Source: Paracoccaceae bacterium (GTDB taxonomy: Bacteria; Pseudomonadota; Alphaproteobacteria; Rhizobiales; Stappiaceae). From it: a stretch of DNA of 64,000 nt. The position numbers were made by a program, and so were the translations under genes. The stretch spans positions 1 to 64,000 of the forward strand of contig JABXHV010000084.1 in NCBI GenBank assembly GCA_013373445.1, given 5' to 3'. This document shows, piece by piece, positions 39,830 through 49,295 of the stretch. Positions within the stretch are counted from its first letter, which is position 1. Each line of letters begins with the position of its first letter. The notes under the pieces are model-generated. The model saw only the letters and a list, made by a program, of their open reading frames with translations. It was not told the DNA's origin and ran no database searches.

Positions 39830-40853
39830 GGCAACAGGAATTGAAATCCGTAATCTTTATAAGATCTTCGGTCCCAATGGGGCTGAAATGGTCGAAAAGG
39901 TCAAAGCGGGGATGTCAAAAACCGAGCTGAATGATGACTATAATCATGTGCTCGGCCTCAACGACATCAATATCTCCATGCCTGGCGGTAAGATCCAGGT
40001 GGTCATGGGCCTATCTGGATCAGGCAAGTCGACTTTGATCCGCCACATCAACCGTCTGATTGATCCAACGGCTGGTGAAGTGCTTTATGGTGATGACGAT
40101 GTCTGCCAGATGTCTATTAGGCAACTTCGGGATTTCCGCCGCCACAAGACTGCGATGGTCTTTCAGAAGTTTGCGCTTCTGCCGCATCGCACGGTGATGC
40201 AGAATGCGGTTTATGGTCTTGAAATTCAGGGTGTAGACCAGAAAGAAGCTGCGGAACGGGCATCGCGATGGATTGCGCGAGTTGGTCTTGAAGGCTTTGA
40301 AGACAACTACCCCAATCAACTCTCCGGGGGCATGCAGCAACGTGTCGGTCTTGCCAGGGCGCTGACCAATGATGCGGATATTCTGCTTATGGACGAGGCC
40401 TTTTCTGCGCTCGATCCCTTGATCAGGATGGACATGCAGTCTGTGTTACTCGATCTGCAAGAAGAGCTTCACAAGACGATTGTCTTTATTACCCATGATT
40501 TGGACGAGGCTTTGCGGCTTGGGGACCGGATCGCCATTCTTCGCGACGGAGCTGTTGTTCAGCAGGGAACCGGGCAGGATATCGTGCTCAATCCGGCTGA
40601 CGAATATATCTCGAGCTTTGTGAAAGAGGTGAACCGTAGTCGCGTCATTCTTGTCGATACGGTCATGGCAGCCGGGCAAAAGCTTGAGGGTGGTTTGTCT
40701 ATTCCGAAGGGCGTCTTGCTGGAAGAGGCCGCAAAGCGGTTTGCTGATTCCGGTGAAGGCGTGGCGAATATCGTTGATGCTTCCGGTAACCCAATTGGGG
40801 TGCTGAACGTGCAAGATACGATGAGAGCAATGGTTACACCCGCAGAGCACTAA
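39822..40853 (+). CDS. proV: Glycine betaine/proline ABC transporter ATP-binding protein
   Basis: Walker A VMGLSGSGKSTLIRHINRLIDPTAGE; LSGGMQQRVGLARALTNDADILLMDEAFSALDPLIR; overlaps the proW stop. Confidence 0.94.
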   Translation: MVEATGIEIRNLYKIFGPNGAEMVEKVKAGMSKTELNDDYNHVLGLNDINISMPGGKIQVVMGLSGSGKSTLIRHINRLIDPTAGEVLYGDDDVCQMSIRQLRDFRRHKTAMVFQKFALLPHRTVMQNAVYGLEIQGVDQKEAAERASRWIARVGLEGFEDNYPNQLSGGMQQRVGLARALTNDADILLMDEAFSALDPLIRMDMQSVLLDLQEELHKTIVFITHDLDEALRLGDRIAILRDGAVVQQGTGQDIVLNPADEYISSFVKEVNRSRVILVDTVMAAGQKLEGGLSIPKGVLLEEAAKRFADSGEGVANIVDASGNPIGVLNVQDTMRAMVTPAEH

Positions 40854-40878
40854 ACTCTTGGTGAGACGTGAGACTAGT

Positions 40879-40915
40879 TATGGCCCTTCGAGTAGTCCTC
40901 GGAGGGCCATATGTT
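40879..40915 (+). terminator. Probable terminator after proV
   Basis: TATGGCCCTTCGAG-TAGTC-CTCGGAGGGCCATA followed by TGTTTTGT. Confidence 0.55.
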
Positions 40916-41339
40916 TTGTAGGACTGTGCTTTGCACTGAAGTCCGAATTTGTTTGATAAGTGCCCAAAGGTTCCGAGTACGGTGAGGCAGTTTTTCTGAG
41001 GTTTCTTGGTTAGTAAGATTTGTCTTGGAGCGAGAAATCTGAACGAAGAACTTTTATCGATAATGAAGACATCAAATTTACGTCTAGTAATCAAAGGGTC
41101 TTTCTCTATTTCACCTCCAAATTTAATTAATTTCTCCTGTTTAGAACTTTCTTGATTTTTGAGTTTTGGTTCTGGATTCACTATTAAATAAAATTTTATT
41201 GTCAATTTTGACGTTTCTTCGCGGAAAACAATGTAAATCATGCTCACGGTTCTTTTCGCTTATTGAAAAGACAGTTTGTTGGAACCTGGTCCATGCAGAG
41301 TTTTCGTTACCTGCGTGGCTTCATGAGGCCGAGCTTCTG

Positions 41340-42011
41340 ATGTTGGATAACACGCGTGGTAAAAGAGTTGACAGGGTCTTCCTTCGCTTGAAGGAAGAAA
41401 TTCGCAACAGCGAATTGCCCCCTGGCTTCCAGGCGCCAGAGCCTGAAATCGCTGAACGGGTTGGTATGAGCCGAACGCCCGTTAGAGAAGCGCTCATTCG
41501 ACTTGAGGCCGCTGGAATGGTCAGCCTCGTTCCGCGACACGGTGCCAAGGTTCTTCCGCTTCAACGCGGCGATCTCGTCGAAATCTTCGATCTGCTCATG
41601 GCGTTGGAACAAGTTGCCGTCTCTGATGTTCAGTTCGGTGAGCTTTCAGACGCAGAAAAGCAGGACCTGCTCGATGCTGCCGGTGAGGCCGACAAGGCGC
41701 TGCACTTTGGTGATGCGGATGAGTGGATCGTGGCCGACGAATTGTTCCATCGTTTGCTTGGTGAACTGCGCGGTTTTGGTCGCCTTGGTCAATGGATCGG
41801 TGTACTTCTCGATCAGGTTCACCGTGGCAGACGCATTCTTTGTCGTATTCCTGAACGGCCGGCACTCGGCGAGAACGGCTACACTCTTCTGGCTACGGCG
41901 TCGTTGAACGGCGATACCGAACTTGCCCAGGAGCTGTCATCTCGCAATTTGATCCTCATCAAGGATCATCTGCTGGAAGGGTTTGATCGGGCAGGCGTCG
42001 ATGCTGTCTAA
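41340..42011 (+). CDS. GntR-family transcriptional regulator (FCD/FadR-type)
   Basis: RLKEEIRNSELPPGFQAPEPEIAERVGMSRTPVREALIRLEAAGMVSLVPRHGAKVLPL. ORF track start 41166 is too far upstream; ATG 41340 preferred. Confidence 0.88.
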   Translation: MLDNTRGKRVDRVFLRLKEEIRNSELPPGFQAPEPEIAERVGMSRTPVREALIRLEAAGMVSLVPRHGAKVLPLQRGDLVEIFDLLMALEQVAVSDVQFGELSDAEKQDLLDAAGEADKALHFGDADEWIVADELFHRLLGELRGFGRLGQWIGVLLDQVHRGRRILCRIPERPALGENGYTLLATASLNGDTELAQELSSRNLILIKDHLLEGFDRAGVDAV

Positions 42012-42053
42012 GTGAACGCAGCGCATAATGCGCTGAAAGTACTTGAGTTCAAT

Positions 42054-42084
42054 ATGCCGGCTGTTCGTCAGTCGGCATTTTTTG
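42054..42084 (+). terminator. Terminator of the gntR gene overlapping the 3' end of fhuF
   Basis: ATGCCGgCTG-TTCGT-CAGtCGGCATTTTTTGTG. Confidence 0.6.
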
Positions 42085-42895
42085 TGTTCAGGTCTTCTTC
42101 GTTCATTCTCGTTGTGCGTTTGTCCGCCCCCAGAACAGTGCGTTGACGATGGCCTACATGCGCAGGCTGCAGGGCGCAGTCCGGGCAGCGTGTCACATTG
42201 GGCAGCGCGTACCTCAAGCAGCAGACACGTCGTGTGCGTGTCGCCTCAGAGCTTGCTGGTCTGTAGGGCCCGTACAACGGGTTTCTGTTTCCACTTGGAA
42301 GTGTACGAGATTCCGTCACCGCCTTGAGGTTCATGGGCCCCTGACCTAGGAAAACGTCTTGAATGTAGTCGAGGATGACGGCGATGTTCATCCAGAATAC
42401 TTTTGCAGAAACACCGGTGCGGGCTGAAAAGGAAAACACGAGAGGCGCCAGATGCTCAGAAAACAACCTTTCCATTTGTCCAAATGGCGTGCTTTCGCAA
42501 GAAAGCTTTTGGGCATTTTGTGTCGTCAGAATGAAGCGCTGAGGTTGTCCGTAATCATCAAGGACGACACGTAGGTCGCTCAGGTCAGACGGAATCTCAC
42601 AATCGCCGACGTTCGCCAGGAGAAAAAGGGGAGGCAAACAGAAGCCGAAATACCATTGTGACCAATAGGAAACGACCGACCGGAAATCATCTTTATCAAA
42701 AAGAGTGCTGGCATACTGGTCCAGCAGACCTTTCAAAGTGGCTGGGTCTTTCAGGCTCGCGCAGCATATGCCTTCCGTCGATCCCGGTGCGATGTTGAAG
42801 TGTTGCGCGAGATGTGCAGAGGGGCCATGAAACAGCGACTGGGCCAGATCTCCCAACTCAATTGTTTCGTTGATGGGTTTGCCGGATGCTGGCAT
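42068..42895 (-). CDS. FhuF-like ferric siderophore reductase
   Basis: 275 aa; C-terminal RRVCCLRYALPNVTRCPDCAL matches the FhuF 2Fe-2S CC-x10-C-x2-C arrangement. Confidence 0.8.
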   Translation of the reverse strand: MPASGKPINETIELGDLAQSLFHGPSAHLAQHFNIAPGSTEGICCASLKDPATLKGLLDQYASTLFDKDDFRSVVSYWSQWYFGFCLPPLFLLANVGDCEIPSDLSDLRVVLDDYGQPQRFILTTQNAQKLSCESTPFGQMERLFSEHLAPLVFSFSARTGVSAKVFWMNIAVILDYIQDVFLGQGPMNLKAVTESRTLPSGNRNPLYGPYRPASSEATRTRRVCCLRYALPNVTRCPDCALQPAHVGHRQRTVLGADKRTTRMNEEDLNTKNAD

Positions 42896-43128
42896 GGAAG
42901 TCCCGAAAATCTGTGCGCCGCATCAAAGTAACTGGTCACTTTGATCCAAACAAACGCTGGCGGAGGTTGCTGCTCAAGGGAGTGCTGGCGGGCGGCTTGC
43001 ATACTCTGCTTTAATTTTCGGACTTATCATGACGTTCAGTGGCTGGCAATTGTCTCTATCGACGCAGCAGTAGGCCCACTCTTTTGTCTTGAGAGGAAGG
43101 CCGGGACAGGCCGGTCCTTGCGCCCTGT

Positions 43129-44421
43129 TTAACCTTCGCTCGGTGCATAGGCTGAGGGATCAACCGTACCGGGTCTGCCTTCCAACGATAGAGTTGTCAG
43201 CCGCGGCTCGCTTTTAGCAATCACCTTGCCGCCGCGCACGATGGCCAGGCGATTGGCCTTCAGGCGAATAGCCTCGATCGTATCTCGCGCTTGCAGCAAA
43301 ACCAGATCTGCTTTGTTGCCCTTCGCTATGCCGTAGCCTTCCAGACCCATTGCTTTGGCCGGGTGGGTGGTAACACAGTCGTAGGCATAACGGATGTCAT
43401 CGCGTGAAGTCATCTGAGCCACATGAAAGCCCATGCTTGCAACTTCCAGCATGTCACCGGAACCTTGCGAGTACCAAGGGTCCATCACGCAATCGTGGCC
43501 GAAACTGACATTGATGCCATAGTCTCGCATTTCAGGAACACGGGTCTGCCCGCGGCGCTTCGGGTAAGTGTCGTGGCGACCTTGTAGTGTGATGTTGATC
43601 AGTGGATTGGCTATCGCATGAACGCCAGCCTCTGCGATCAGAGGCAGTAGTTTGGAAACGTAATAGTTGTCCATGGAGTGCATGGATGTCAGGTGAGAGC
43701 CTGCTGTGCGACCTTGTAACCCAAGACGCTGTGTTTCATATGCAAGCGTTTCGATATGGCGCGACATTGGATCATCTGACTCGTCGCAGTGCAGATCGAC
43801 ACGAAGCCCCCGCTCTGCGGCGATCTCACAAAGGCGGGTCACGGAGCGGGCTCCATCATCCATTGTGCGCTCGAAGTGCGGTATGCCGCCGACGACGTCG
43901 ACCCCCATGTCCAAAGCCTTCAGCAGGTTCTTTTCAGCTGTTGGTGACCGATAGAGGCCGTCCTGTGGAAAGGCTACGAGCTGAAGATCAATGTAAGGCG
44001 CGACCTTCTTTTTGACCTCGAGGAGAGCTTCGACACCAGTCATGCGATCATCGCAAACGTCAACATGGCTGCGAATGGCGAGCAGGCCCTGAGAAACGGC
44101 TAAGTCGCAGTAGCGAAGCGCGCGTTCAATGACTGCATCAACAGTCAGGATTTCTTTCAGTTCGCCCCATAGTGCAATGCCTTCCAGCAAAGTGCCGCTC
44201 TTGTTCATGCGCGGCAAACCGAGCGAAAGCGTTGCATCCATGTGGAAATGACAGTCGACATACGGAGGGGAAACCAGTTGCCCTTTCGCGTCGATGACCG
44301 TGGCAGCGTCACCTGCTATGCCAGCTTCGACGGCTGCGATCTTACCGTTCTGACAAGCGATATCGATGCCGGTTTGCCCGTCTGGCAGATTGGCGTTCTT
44401 GATGAGAAGATCGAATGACAT
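43129..44421 (-). CDS. codA: Cytosine deaminase-like amidohydrolase
   Basis: VDCHFHMDATLS, VDLHCDESDD, GSHLTSMHSMDN, VSFGHDCVMDPWYSQGSGDMLEVASMGFH; metallo-dependent deaminase motifs. Confidence 0.85.
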   Translation of the reverse strand: MSFDLLIKNANLPDGQTGIDIACQNGKIAAVEAGIAGDAATVIDAKGQLVSPPYVDCHFHMDATLSLGLPRMNKSGTLLEGIALWGELKEILTVDAVIERALRYCDLAVSQGLLAIRSHVDVCDDRMTGVEALLEVKKKVAPYIDLQLVAFPQDGLYRSPTAEKNLLKALDMGVDVVGGIPHFERTMDDGARSVTRLCEIAAERGLRVDLHCDESDDPMSRHIETLAYETQRLGLQGRTAGSHLTSMHSMDNYYVSKLLPLIAEAGVHAIANPLINITLQGRHDTYPKRRGQTRVPEMRDYGINVSFGHDCVMDPWYSQGSGDMLEVASMGFHVAQMTSRDDIRYAYDCVTTHPAKAMGLEGYGIAKGNKADLVLLQARDTIEAIRLKANRLAIVRGGKVIAKSEPRLTTLSLEGRPGTVDPSAYAPSEG

Positions 44422-44435
44422 GAAGCGTTCCGTCT

Positions 44436-45380
44436 TTAGCGTTGTCCGCGGAAGTAGGGCACCAGGAGCGCGCGCGGATAATCGGCCTTCCGGGCAACCA
44501 AGACAAGTGCTGCGATCGAAAGGATATACGGCAGCATCAGGAAGATCTGGCCTGGGATAATTGTTCCGATTTCTGTTTGTAGCCGAACCTGGAAAGCATC
44601 AAAGGCACCAAAGAGCAGGGCGCCGATAAGAGCTTTTCCGGGCTTCCAGGAGGCGAAGACTGTCAGTGCGATGCAGATCCATCCGCGGCCATTGACCATG
44701 CCGAAGAAGAAGGCGTCAAAGGCCGACATTGTCAGGAAGGCGCCACCAAGGGCCATCAGTGAGGATCCGACCACGACGGCGCCGATCCGCAGGCCGTAGA
44801 CAGACAATCCCTGGGATTCGACGGCTGATGGATTGTCACCAACTGCTCTGATCGCAAGTCCAAGAGGGGTGCGATAGAGTACGAAGGCCGTAACAGCTAC
44901 GATCACGAGGGCAAGAATGGTCATCGGCGTTTGCTGGAACAGGATTGGGCCAACTATCGGTAGATCTGACAAGCCGGGGACGTCAATTGCCTTGAAGGCT
45001 TCGATGCGTGGCGGAGACGAAACGTCGGGCAATGCTGTTCGATAGGTGAAGTAACTCAGAGCGGTCGCAAAGAGTGTCACTCCGATCCCCGATACGTGCT
45101 GCGATAAACCAAGTGGCACGGTTAGGATTGCGTGGATCAGACCGAAGAAGGCTCCGGCCAGCGCAGCAACCAGTACACCGCCCCATAAACCTGCACCGAG
45201 CCAGACAGCCATCCAGCCCGCCATTGCGCCAGCAGTGAAGATGCCTTCGATGCCGAGGTTCAGAACACCTGCGCGTTCGCAGACTAAGGCGCCAATAACG
45301 CCGAAGATGAGCGGCGTTGAGATCCGCAGTGCCGCATTCCAGAAATTGATCGATAGCAGGATGTCAAAGATGTCACTCAT
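44436..45380 (-). CDS. BMP-type ABC transporter permease (nucleoside/simple sugar)
   Basis: ALVCERAGVLNLGIEGIFTAGAMAGWMAVWLGAGLWGGVLVAALAGAFFGLIHAILTVPLGLSQHVSGIGVTLF. Confidence 0.9.
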   Translation of the reverse strand: MSDIFDILLSINFWNAALRISTPLIFGVIGALVCERAGVLNLGIEGIFTAGAMAGWMAVWLGAGLWGGVLVAALAGAFFGLIHAILTVPLGLSQHVSGIGVTLFATALSYFTYRTALPDVSSPPRIEAFKAIDVPGLSDLPIVGPILFQQTPMTILALVIVAVTAFVLYRTPLGLAIRAVGDNPSAVESQGLSVYGLRIGAVVVGSSLMALGGAFLTMSAFDAFFFGMVNGRGWICIALTVFASWKPGKALIGALLFGAFDAFQVRLQTEIGTIIPGQIFLMLPYILSIAALVLVARKADYPRALLVPYFRGQR

Positions 45381-46459
45381 TTTCCTGCTCCTTCAACTGA
45401 CTTCCGGCCGATAAAGCGGACCTTGAAGCGTAAGAAAATACCGGAGATCAAAACGCAGATCAAAGACATGGCGACGATGAGGTCGGCAAGATAGTTGGAG
45501 ACCCCGGTTGCGCGCGACATTGAATCTGCGCCAACAAAAATGCTGGCGATGAACAAGGCTGCGAAGATTACTCCGATTGGTGACAGACCGGCGAGCATCG
45601 CAACGACAATTCCTGAATAGCCGAATCCAGGAGAGAGATCGGCAGTCAGATAGCCTTTGAGGCCTGCGACCTCGCCAACACCTGCCAGACCAGCAAGTGC
45701 GCCGGATAGCAGGCCTACCTTTATAAATGTTCCTGTCACCGGAACTCCCGCATGTCTGGCCGCATTGGCATTCTCACCAACCGCTCTGATCTCAAATCCC
45801 CAAACGGTGCGCTTCAGCAAGATGTAGATGCCTAGTGCGGAAATAAGCGCGATGATAAGGCCGGCGTGAATGCGCATCCGTGGCAGAAGCTTCGGTAATG
45901 CTGCTGCATCAAGCATAGGTTCCGATTGAGGCCAGCCCATGCCCATCGGGTCCTTCATTGGGCCTTCCAGCATCATCTGTACGAAGAGGATGATGATGAA
46001 GTTCAGCAGCAACGTTGTTACGACTTCATCAACGCCGAGGCGTGTCTTCAGAAGCGTTGGTCCCAACATCACAAGGCCACCTGCGAGAGCGCCGCTAAAG
46101 ACAACGATCGGAAGAAGCACATAGGTTGGGGCATCAATCCAGCCAGAGCCGACTGCGACGGCGGCAAGCGCACCCGCATAGAGCTGGCCTTCAGCACCGA
46201 TATTCCAAAGTTTTGCCCGAAAGGCGAGAGCTGCTGCGAGGCCAGTCAGTATCAACGGCGTGGCACGAGTCAGCATTTCGGTAAATGTGAACAGAGACCC
46301 GAAGGCGCCGGTCGCCATGAGCCAATAGGCCTCGAAAACAGATAGGCCTGCTGCTGCGATTGGAATGGAGGCCAGGATCAAAGCCGTGACTGCTGCGATT
46401 GTCGGAATGAGGATAAGGCGCTTTAGAGATGCGGGTTCTCTTGGCTCAAAACGGATCAT
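45377..46459 (-). CDS. BMP-type ABC transporter permease (nucleoside/simple sugar)
   Basis: FRAKLWNIGAEGQLYAGALAAVAVG; LGVDEVVTTLLLNFIIILFVQMMLEGPMKDP; overlaps neighbouring genes by 4 nt. Confidence 0.9.
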   Translation of the reverse strand: MIRFEPREPASLKRLILIPTIAAVTALILASIPIAAAGLSVFEAYWLMATGAFGSLFTFTEMLTRATPLILTGLAAALAFRAKLWNIGAEGQLYAGALAAVAVGSGWIDAPTYVLLPIVVFSGALAGGLVMLGPTLLKTRLGVDEVVTTLLLNFIIILFVQMMLEGPMKDPMGMGWPQSEPMLDAAALPKLLPRMRIHAGLIIALISALGIYILLKRTVWGFEIRAVGENANAARHAGVPVTGTFIKVGLLSGALAGLAGVGEVAGLKGYLTADLSPGFGYSGIVVAMLAGLSPIGVIFAALFIASIFVGADSMSRATGVSNYLADLIVAMSLICVLISGIFLRFKVRFIGRKSVEGAGK

Positions 46460-48003
46460 GCGGCCTGCTCCTTGGATTGTCCGGCCATTCGGAGACCCAG
46501 CGTTCCGCGATCAACGCTCTCGGTTTTTTCGGGTTCGGAAAGGACGCCGCGATGGATAACCGCAATCCTGTCAGACAAACGCATCAACTCGTCCAAATCT
46601 TCTGAAATCAAAATGACCCCGGCGCCTCGCGCTCGCGCTTCAAGCAGTCGGCGATGGACGTCAGCAGTTGCGCCAACATCCAATCCTCTTGAGGGCTGGG
46701 CCGCCAGTACAACGACTGGACTGGCGTCGAGTGTACGGGCGAGAACGATTTTTTGAATGTTGCCGCCCGAGAGCAGGCGGGCGGGTGCTTTGTCCCCCTG
46801 ACAACGGATGTCGTAGGAGGTGATGGCTTCTCGTGCACGCTCGGCAATTGCGCCGAACTTCAAGAAACCGAAGCGATGGTTTTCCGGCTTGCGAATTGTT
46901 TCAATGGCAAGGTTTTCAGCAACGGTCATGGGACCGACGATACCGTCCTTGTGTCTGTCTTCCGGAATGCGAGCGATGCCAGCATCAATCATCTGGCGTG
47001 CCGATGCGGTTGTCAGGGGAGCACCATTCAGGACAATTGATCCTGACTGAGGCGTGGCTAGGCCGGAAATCAGTTTTGCCAGTGTGCCCTGTCCGTTTCC
47101 GGAAACACCGGCAATTCCGAGAATTTCGCCCGATAGAAGTTCAAGATCGATGTTTGTAATCGCGTCACGGCCCTGTCCGGTGCTGACGTTTTGCAGGACA
47201 AAGAGCGGCGCGCCGGCTTCCTTGGAGTCGCGGTTTGATTCTGGGACAGTCTTGCCAACCATCAATTCGGCGAGTTGGCGCTTGTTGCAGCCCTCAGTCG
47301 GTTGATCGGATACTTTGCGGCCACCGCGCAATACTGCGATGCGGTGAGATGCGGACAGAACTTCATCCAGCTTGTGGGAGATAAAGATGATGCCAAGGCC
47401 TTCGGAGGCCAGCTTTTGCAGCGTCGAAAAGAGACTTTCAGATTCCTGGGGAGTGAGGACAGCGGTTGGCTCATCAAGAACTAGCACGCGCGCATCACGG
47501 TAAAGGGCCTTGAGAATTTCAACACGCTGCTTTTCGCCGACTGAGAGGTCCGAGATACGGGCATTCAAGTCGACGCTCAGGCCTGAGCGTTCCATAAGGC
47601 TTTCAAGTTTCTGACGTGCCTTGGCGCGAGAAGATTTGAAAGACGTGAGCGCTTCTGTTCCCAGAAGGATATTCTCCAGGGCTGAGAGGTTTTCGGCCAG
47701 TGTGAAATGCTGATGCACCATGCCGATACCGGCCTCAAGGGCGGCGTTCGGGCTTCCTGGTTCCAACTGTTGAAGGGAGCCATCTGTGCCCGGAACTTCA
47801 ACAGTTCCTTCATCGGCAACATAGTGTCCGAAGAGAATGTTCATCAGAGTGGTTTTTCCGGCGCCGTTTTCCCCGAGTAGAGCGAGGATCTCACCTTGTC
47901 TCAGATCAAGCGATACGTCGCCGTTTGCGGTCAATGCGCCAAAGCGTTTTGTGATCTTGTCCAGCTTGAGAACGAGTGGAGCATCATTGGGGTTGGCGTT
48001 CAT
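46456..48003 (-). CDS. BMP-type ABC transporter ATP-binding protein (two ABC domains)
   Basis: LLGENGAGKTTLMNILFGHYVADEG; DLSVGEKQRVEILKALYRDARVLVLDEPTAVLTPQE; second domain GIAGVSGNGQGTLAKLISG...LLSGGNIQKIVLARTL. Confidence 0.92.
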   Translation of the reverse strand: MNANPNDAPLVLKLDKITKRFGALTANGDVSLDLRQGEILALLGENGAGKTTLMNILFGHYVADEGTVEVPGTDGSLQQLEPGSPNAALEAGIGMVHQHFTLAENLSALENILLGTEALTSFKSSRAKARQKLESLMERSGLSVDLNARISDLSVGEKQRVEILKALYRDARVLVLDEPTAVLTPQESESLFSTLQKLASEGLGIIFISHKLDEVLSASHRIAVLRGGRKVSDQPTEGCNKRQLAELMVGKTVPESNRDSKEAGAPLFVLQNVSTGQGRDAITNIDLELLSGEILGIAGVSGNGQGTLAKLISGLATPQSGSIVLNGAPLTTASARQMIDAGIARIPEDRHKDGIVGPMTVAENLAIETIRKPENHRFGFLKFGAIAERAREAITSYDIRCQGDKAPARLLSGGNIQKIVLARTLDASPVVVLAAQPSRGLDVGATADVHRRLLEARARGAGVILISEDLDELMRLSDRIAVIHRGVLSEPEKTESVDRGTLGLRMAGQSKEQAA

Positions 48004-48098
48004 GGGGTGTCTCCCAAAGAGCACTGCTGCGTGCCGGACCAGGATTCAAAAAAGAGCCGGCGACTGAATACAATTCATGCCGCCGGTCCTTGTTTGTT

Positions 48099-49109
48099 TT
48101 ACATCGTTGACTTTGGTTCGCTGTCGTTGATGTTCACGCGGAACAATCCGTCGAGAATTTCGGCTTCAGTTTCTTTTGCAGCAGCAACTGCTTCTGCGCC
48201 TGCGAGTGCTTCGTCAGCAACAAAGCTGCCGCCGCCGTATGACATGAAACTGTATGGACCGTAGTCAGACGCCTCGAAGCTGTCGGACAGCACTGCATCG
48301 ATCGCTTTATCGATGCTCGGCTCCATGTGCCACAGGGCAGACGCCAGGATTGTACCAGGGTAATCAGCAGACGTGTCGATCACGTTGCCGATAGCCAGAA
48401 TACCTTTTTCCTTTGCTGCGTCAGACACACCGAAGCGCTCGGCGTAGAGAATGTCCGCGCCCTTGTCGATCATTGCAAACGCGGATTCCTTGGCCTTTGG
48501 CGGGTCGTACCAAGAGTTGATGAAGGTCACGAGGAACTTAACATCCGGATTAACGGCCAAAGCACCTTCCATGAAGGCGTTCATGAGACGGTTCACTTCC
48601 GGGATGGCGTAGCCGCCAACCATGCCGATGATGTTTGACTCCGTCTTCGCACCAGCGATCATACCGGTGAGGTAAGATGGCTCATGGATGAAATTGTCGA
48701 AGACTGCAAAGTTCGGCTTGGAAGGTCCAAAGGAGGAGCCCATCAGAAATGCGGTGTCCGGATATTCAGCTGCGACCTTGCGCGCTGCACGTTCAACGGC
48801 AAATGCTTCTCCGACAACCAGGTCCATGCCTTGTTCGGCATATTCTCGCATGACGCGTTCGTAGTCGGTGTTCGCGACGTTTTCGGAGAAAGTGTAAGTT
48901 ACATCTCCGCGTTCCTTGGCGGCTGTCAGAGCCTTGTGGATGCGGCTGACCCACTGCTGTTCGACCGGAACAGTGTAGATGGCGGCGACTTTGATCGGCT
49001 TTTCTGCTGCGAGGGCAGCAGGGATTCCAGTGGCCATTGTGGCGGCGATAGTCAGGCCGGCGGCGAGCAATGCGCGGCGCGGCCAGGAGAATGGTTTAGA
49101 AACTGCCAT
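48099..49109 (-). CDS. BMP-family ABC transporter substrate-binding protein
   Basis: Signal peptide; KVAAIYTVPVEQQWVSRIHKALTAAKERGDVTYTFSENVANTDYERVMREYAEQGMDLVVGEAF. Confidence 0.88.
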   Translation of the reverse strand: MAVSKPFSWPRRALLAAGLTIAATMATGIPAALAAEKPIKVAAIYTVPVEQQWVSRIHKALTAAKERGDVTYTFSENVANTDYERVMREYAEQGMDLVVGEAFAVERAARKVAAEYPDTAFLMGSSFGPSKPNFAVFDNFIHEPSYLTGMIAGAKTESNIIGMVGGYAIPEVNRLMNAFMEGALAVNPDVKFLVTFINSWYDPPKAKESAFAMIDKGADILYAERFGVSDAAKEKGILAIGNVIDTSADYPGTILASALWHMEPSIDKAIDAVLSDSFEASDYGPYSFMSYGGGSFVADEALAGAEAVAAAKETEAEILDGLFRVNINDSEPKSTM

Positions 49110-49205
49110 GGTTCCCCTCAGGCGTTGTTACGTTGACCCAGCAAGTTGATCATAAAGCCAGCAGAGCCACAACAATTGCATTCATCTCAAAGTGATATTT
49201 TTGAT

Positions 49206-49233
49206 CATTTGGACAAATTTTTAAGCCCAAATG
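49206..49233. promoter_or_regulatory. Inverted repeat upstream of the BMP transporter operon
   Basis: CATTTGG (49206-49212) and CCAAATG (49227-49233), 14-nt spacer, about 100 bp upstream of the binding-protein start. Confidence 0.4.
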
Positions 49234-49295
49234 TTGAGCAACTGCCTTTATGCGCTTCTACATCCACAGGAATGGTTGTGCTAGTCAGAGTTGGG

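Noticed and set aside
40834-41247. 137-aa minus-strand ORF between proV and gntR
   Set aside because: Overlaps the proV 3' end, covers the proV terminator-like hairpin, has no recognisable motif; treated as non-coding.
49110-49295. Purine-type riboswitch upstream of the BMP transporter
   Set aside because: I could not form the conserved three-way junction or loop motifs by eye; only a simple inverted repeat is visible. An Infernal/Rfam scan would be decisive.
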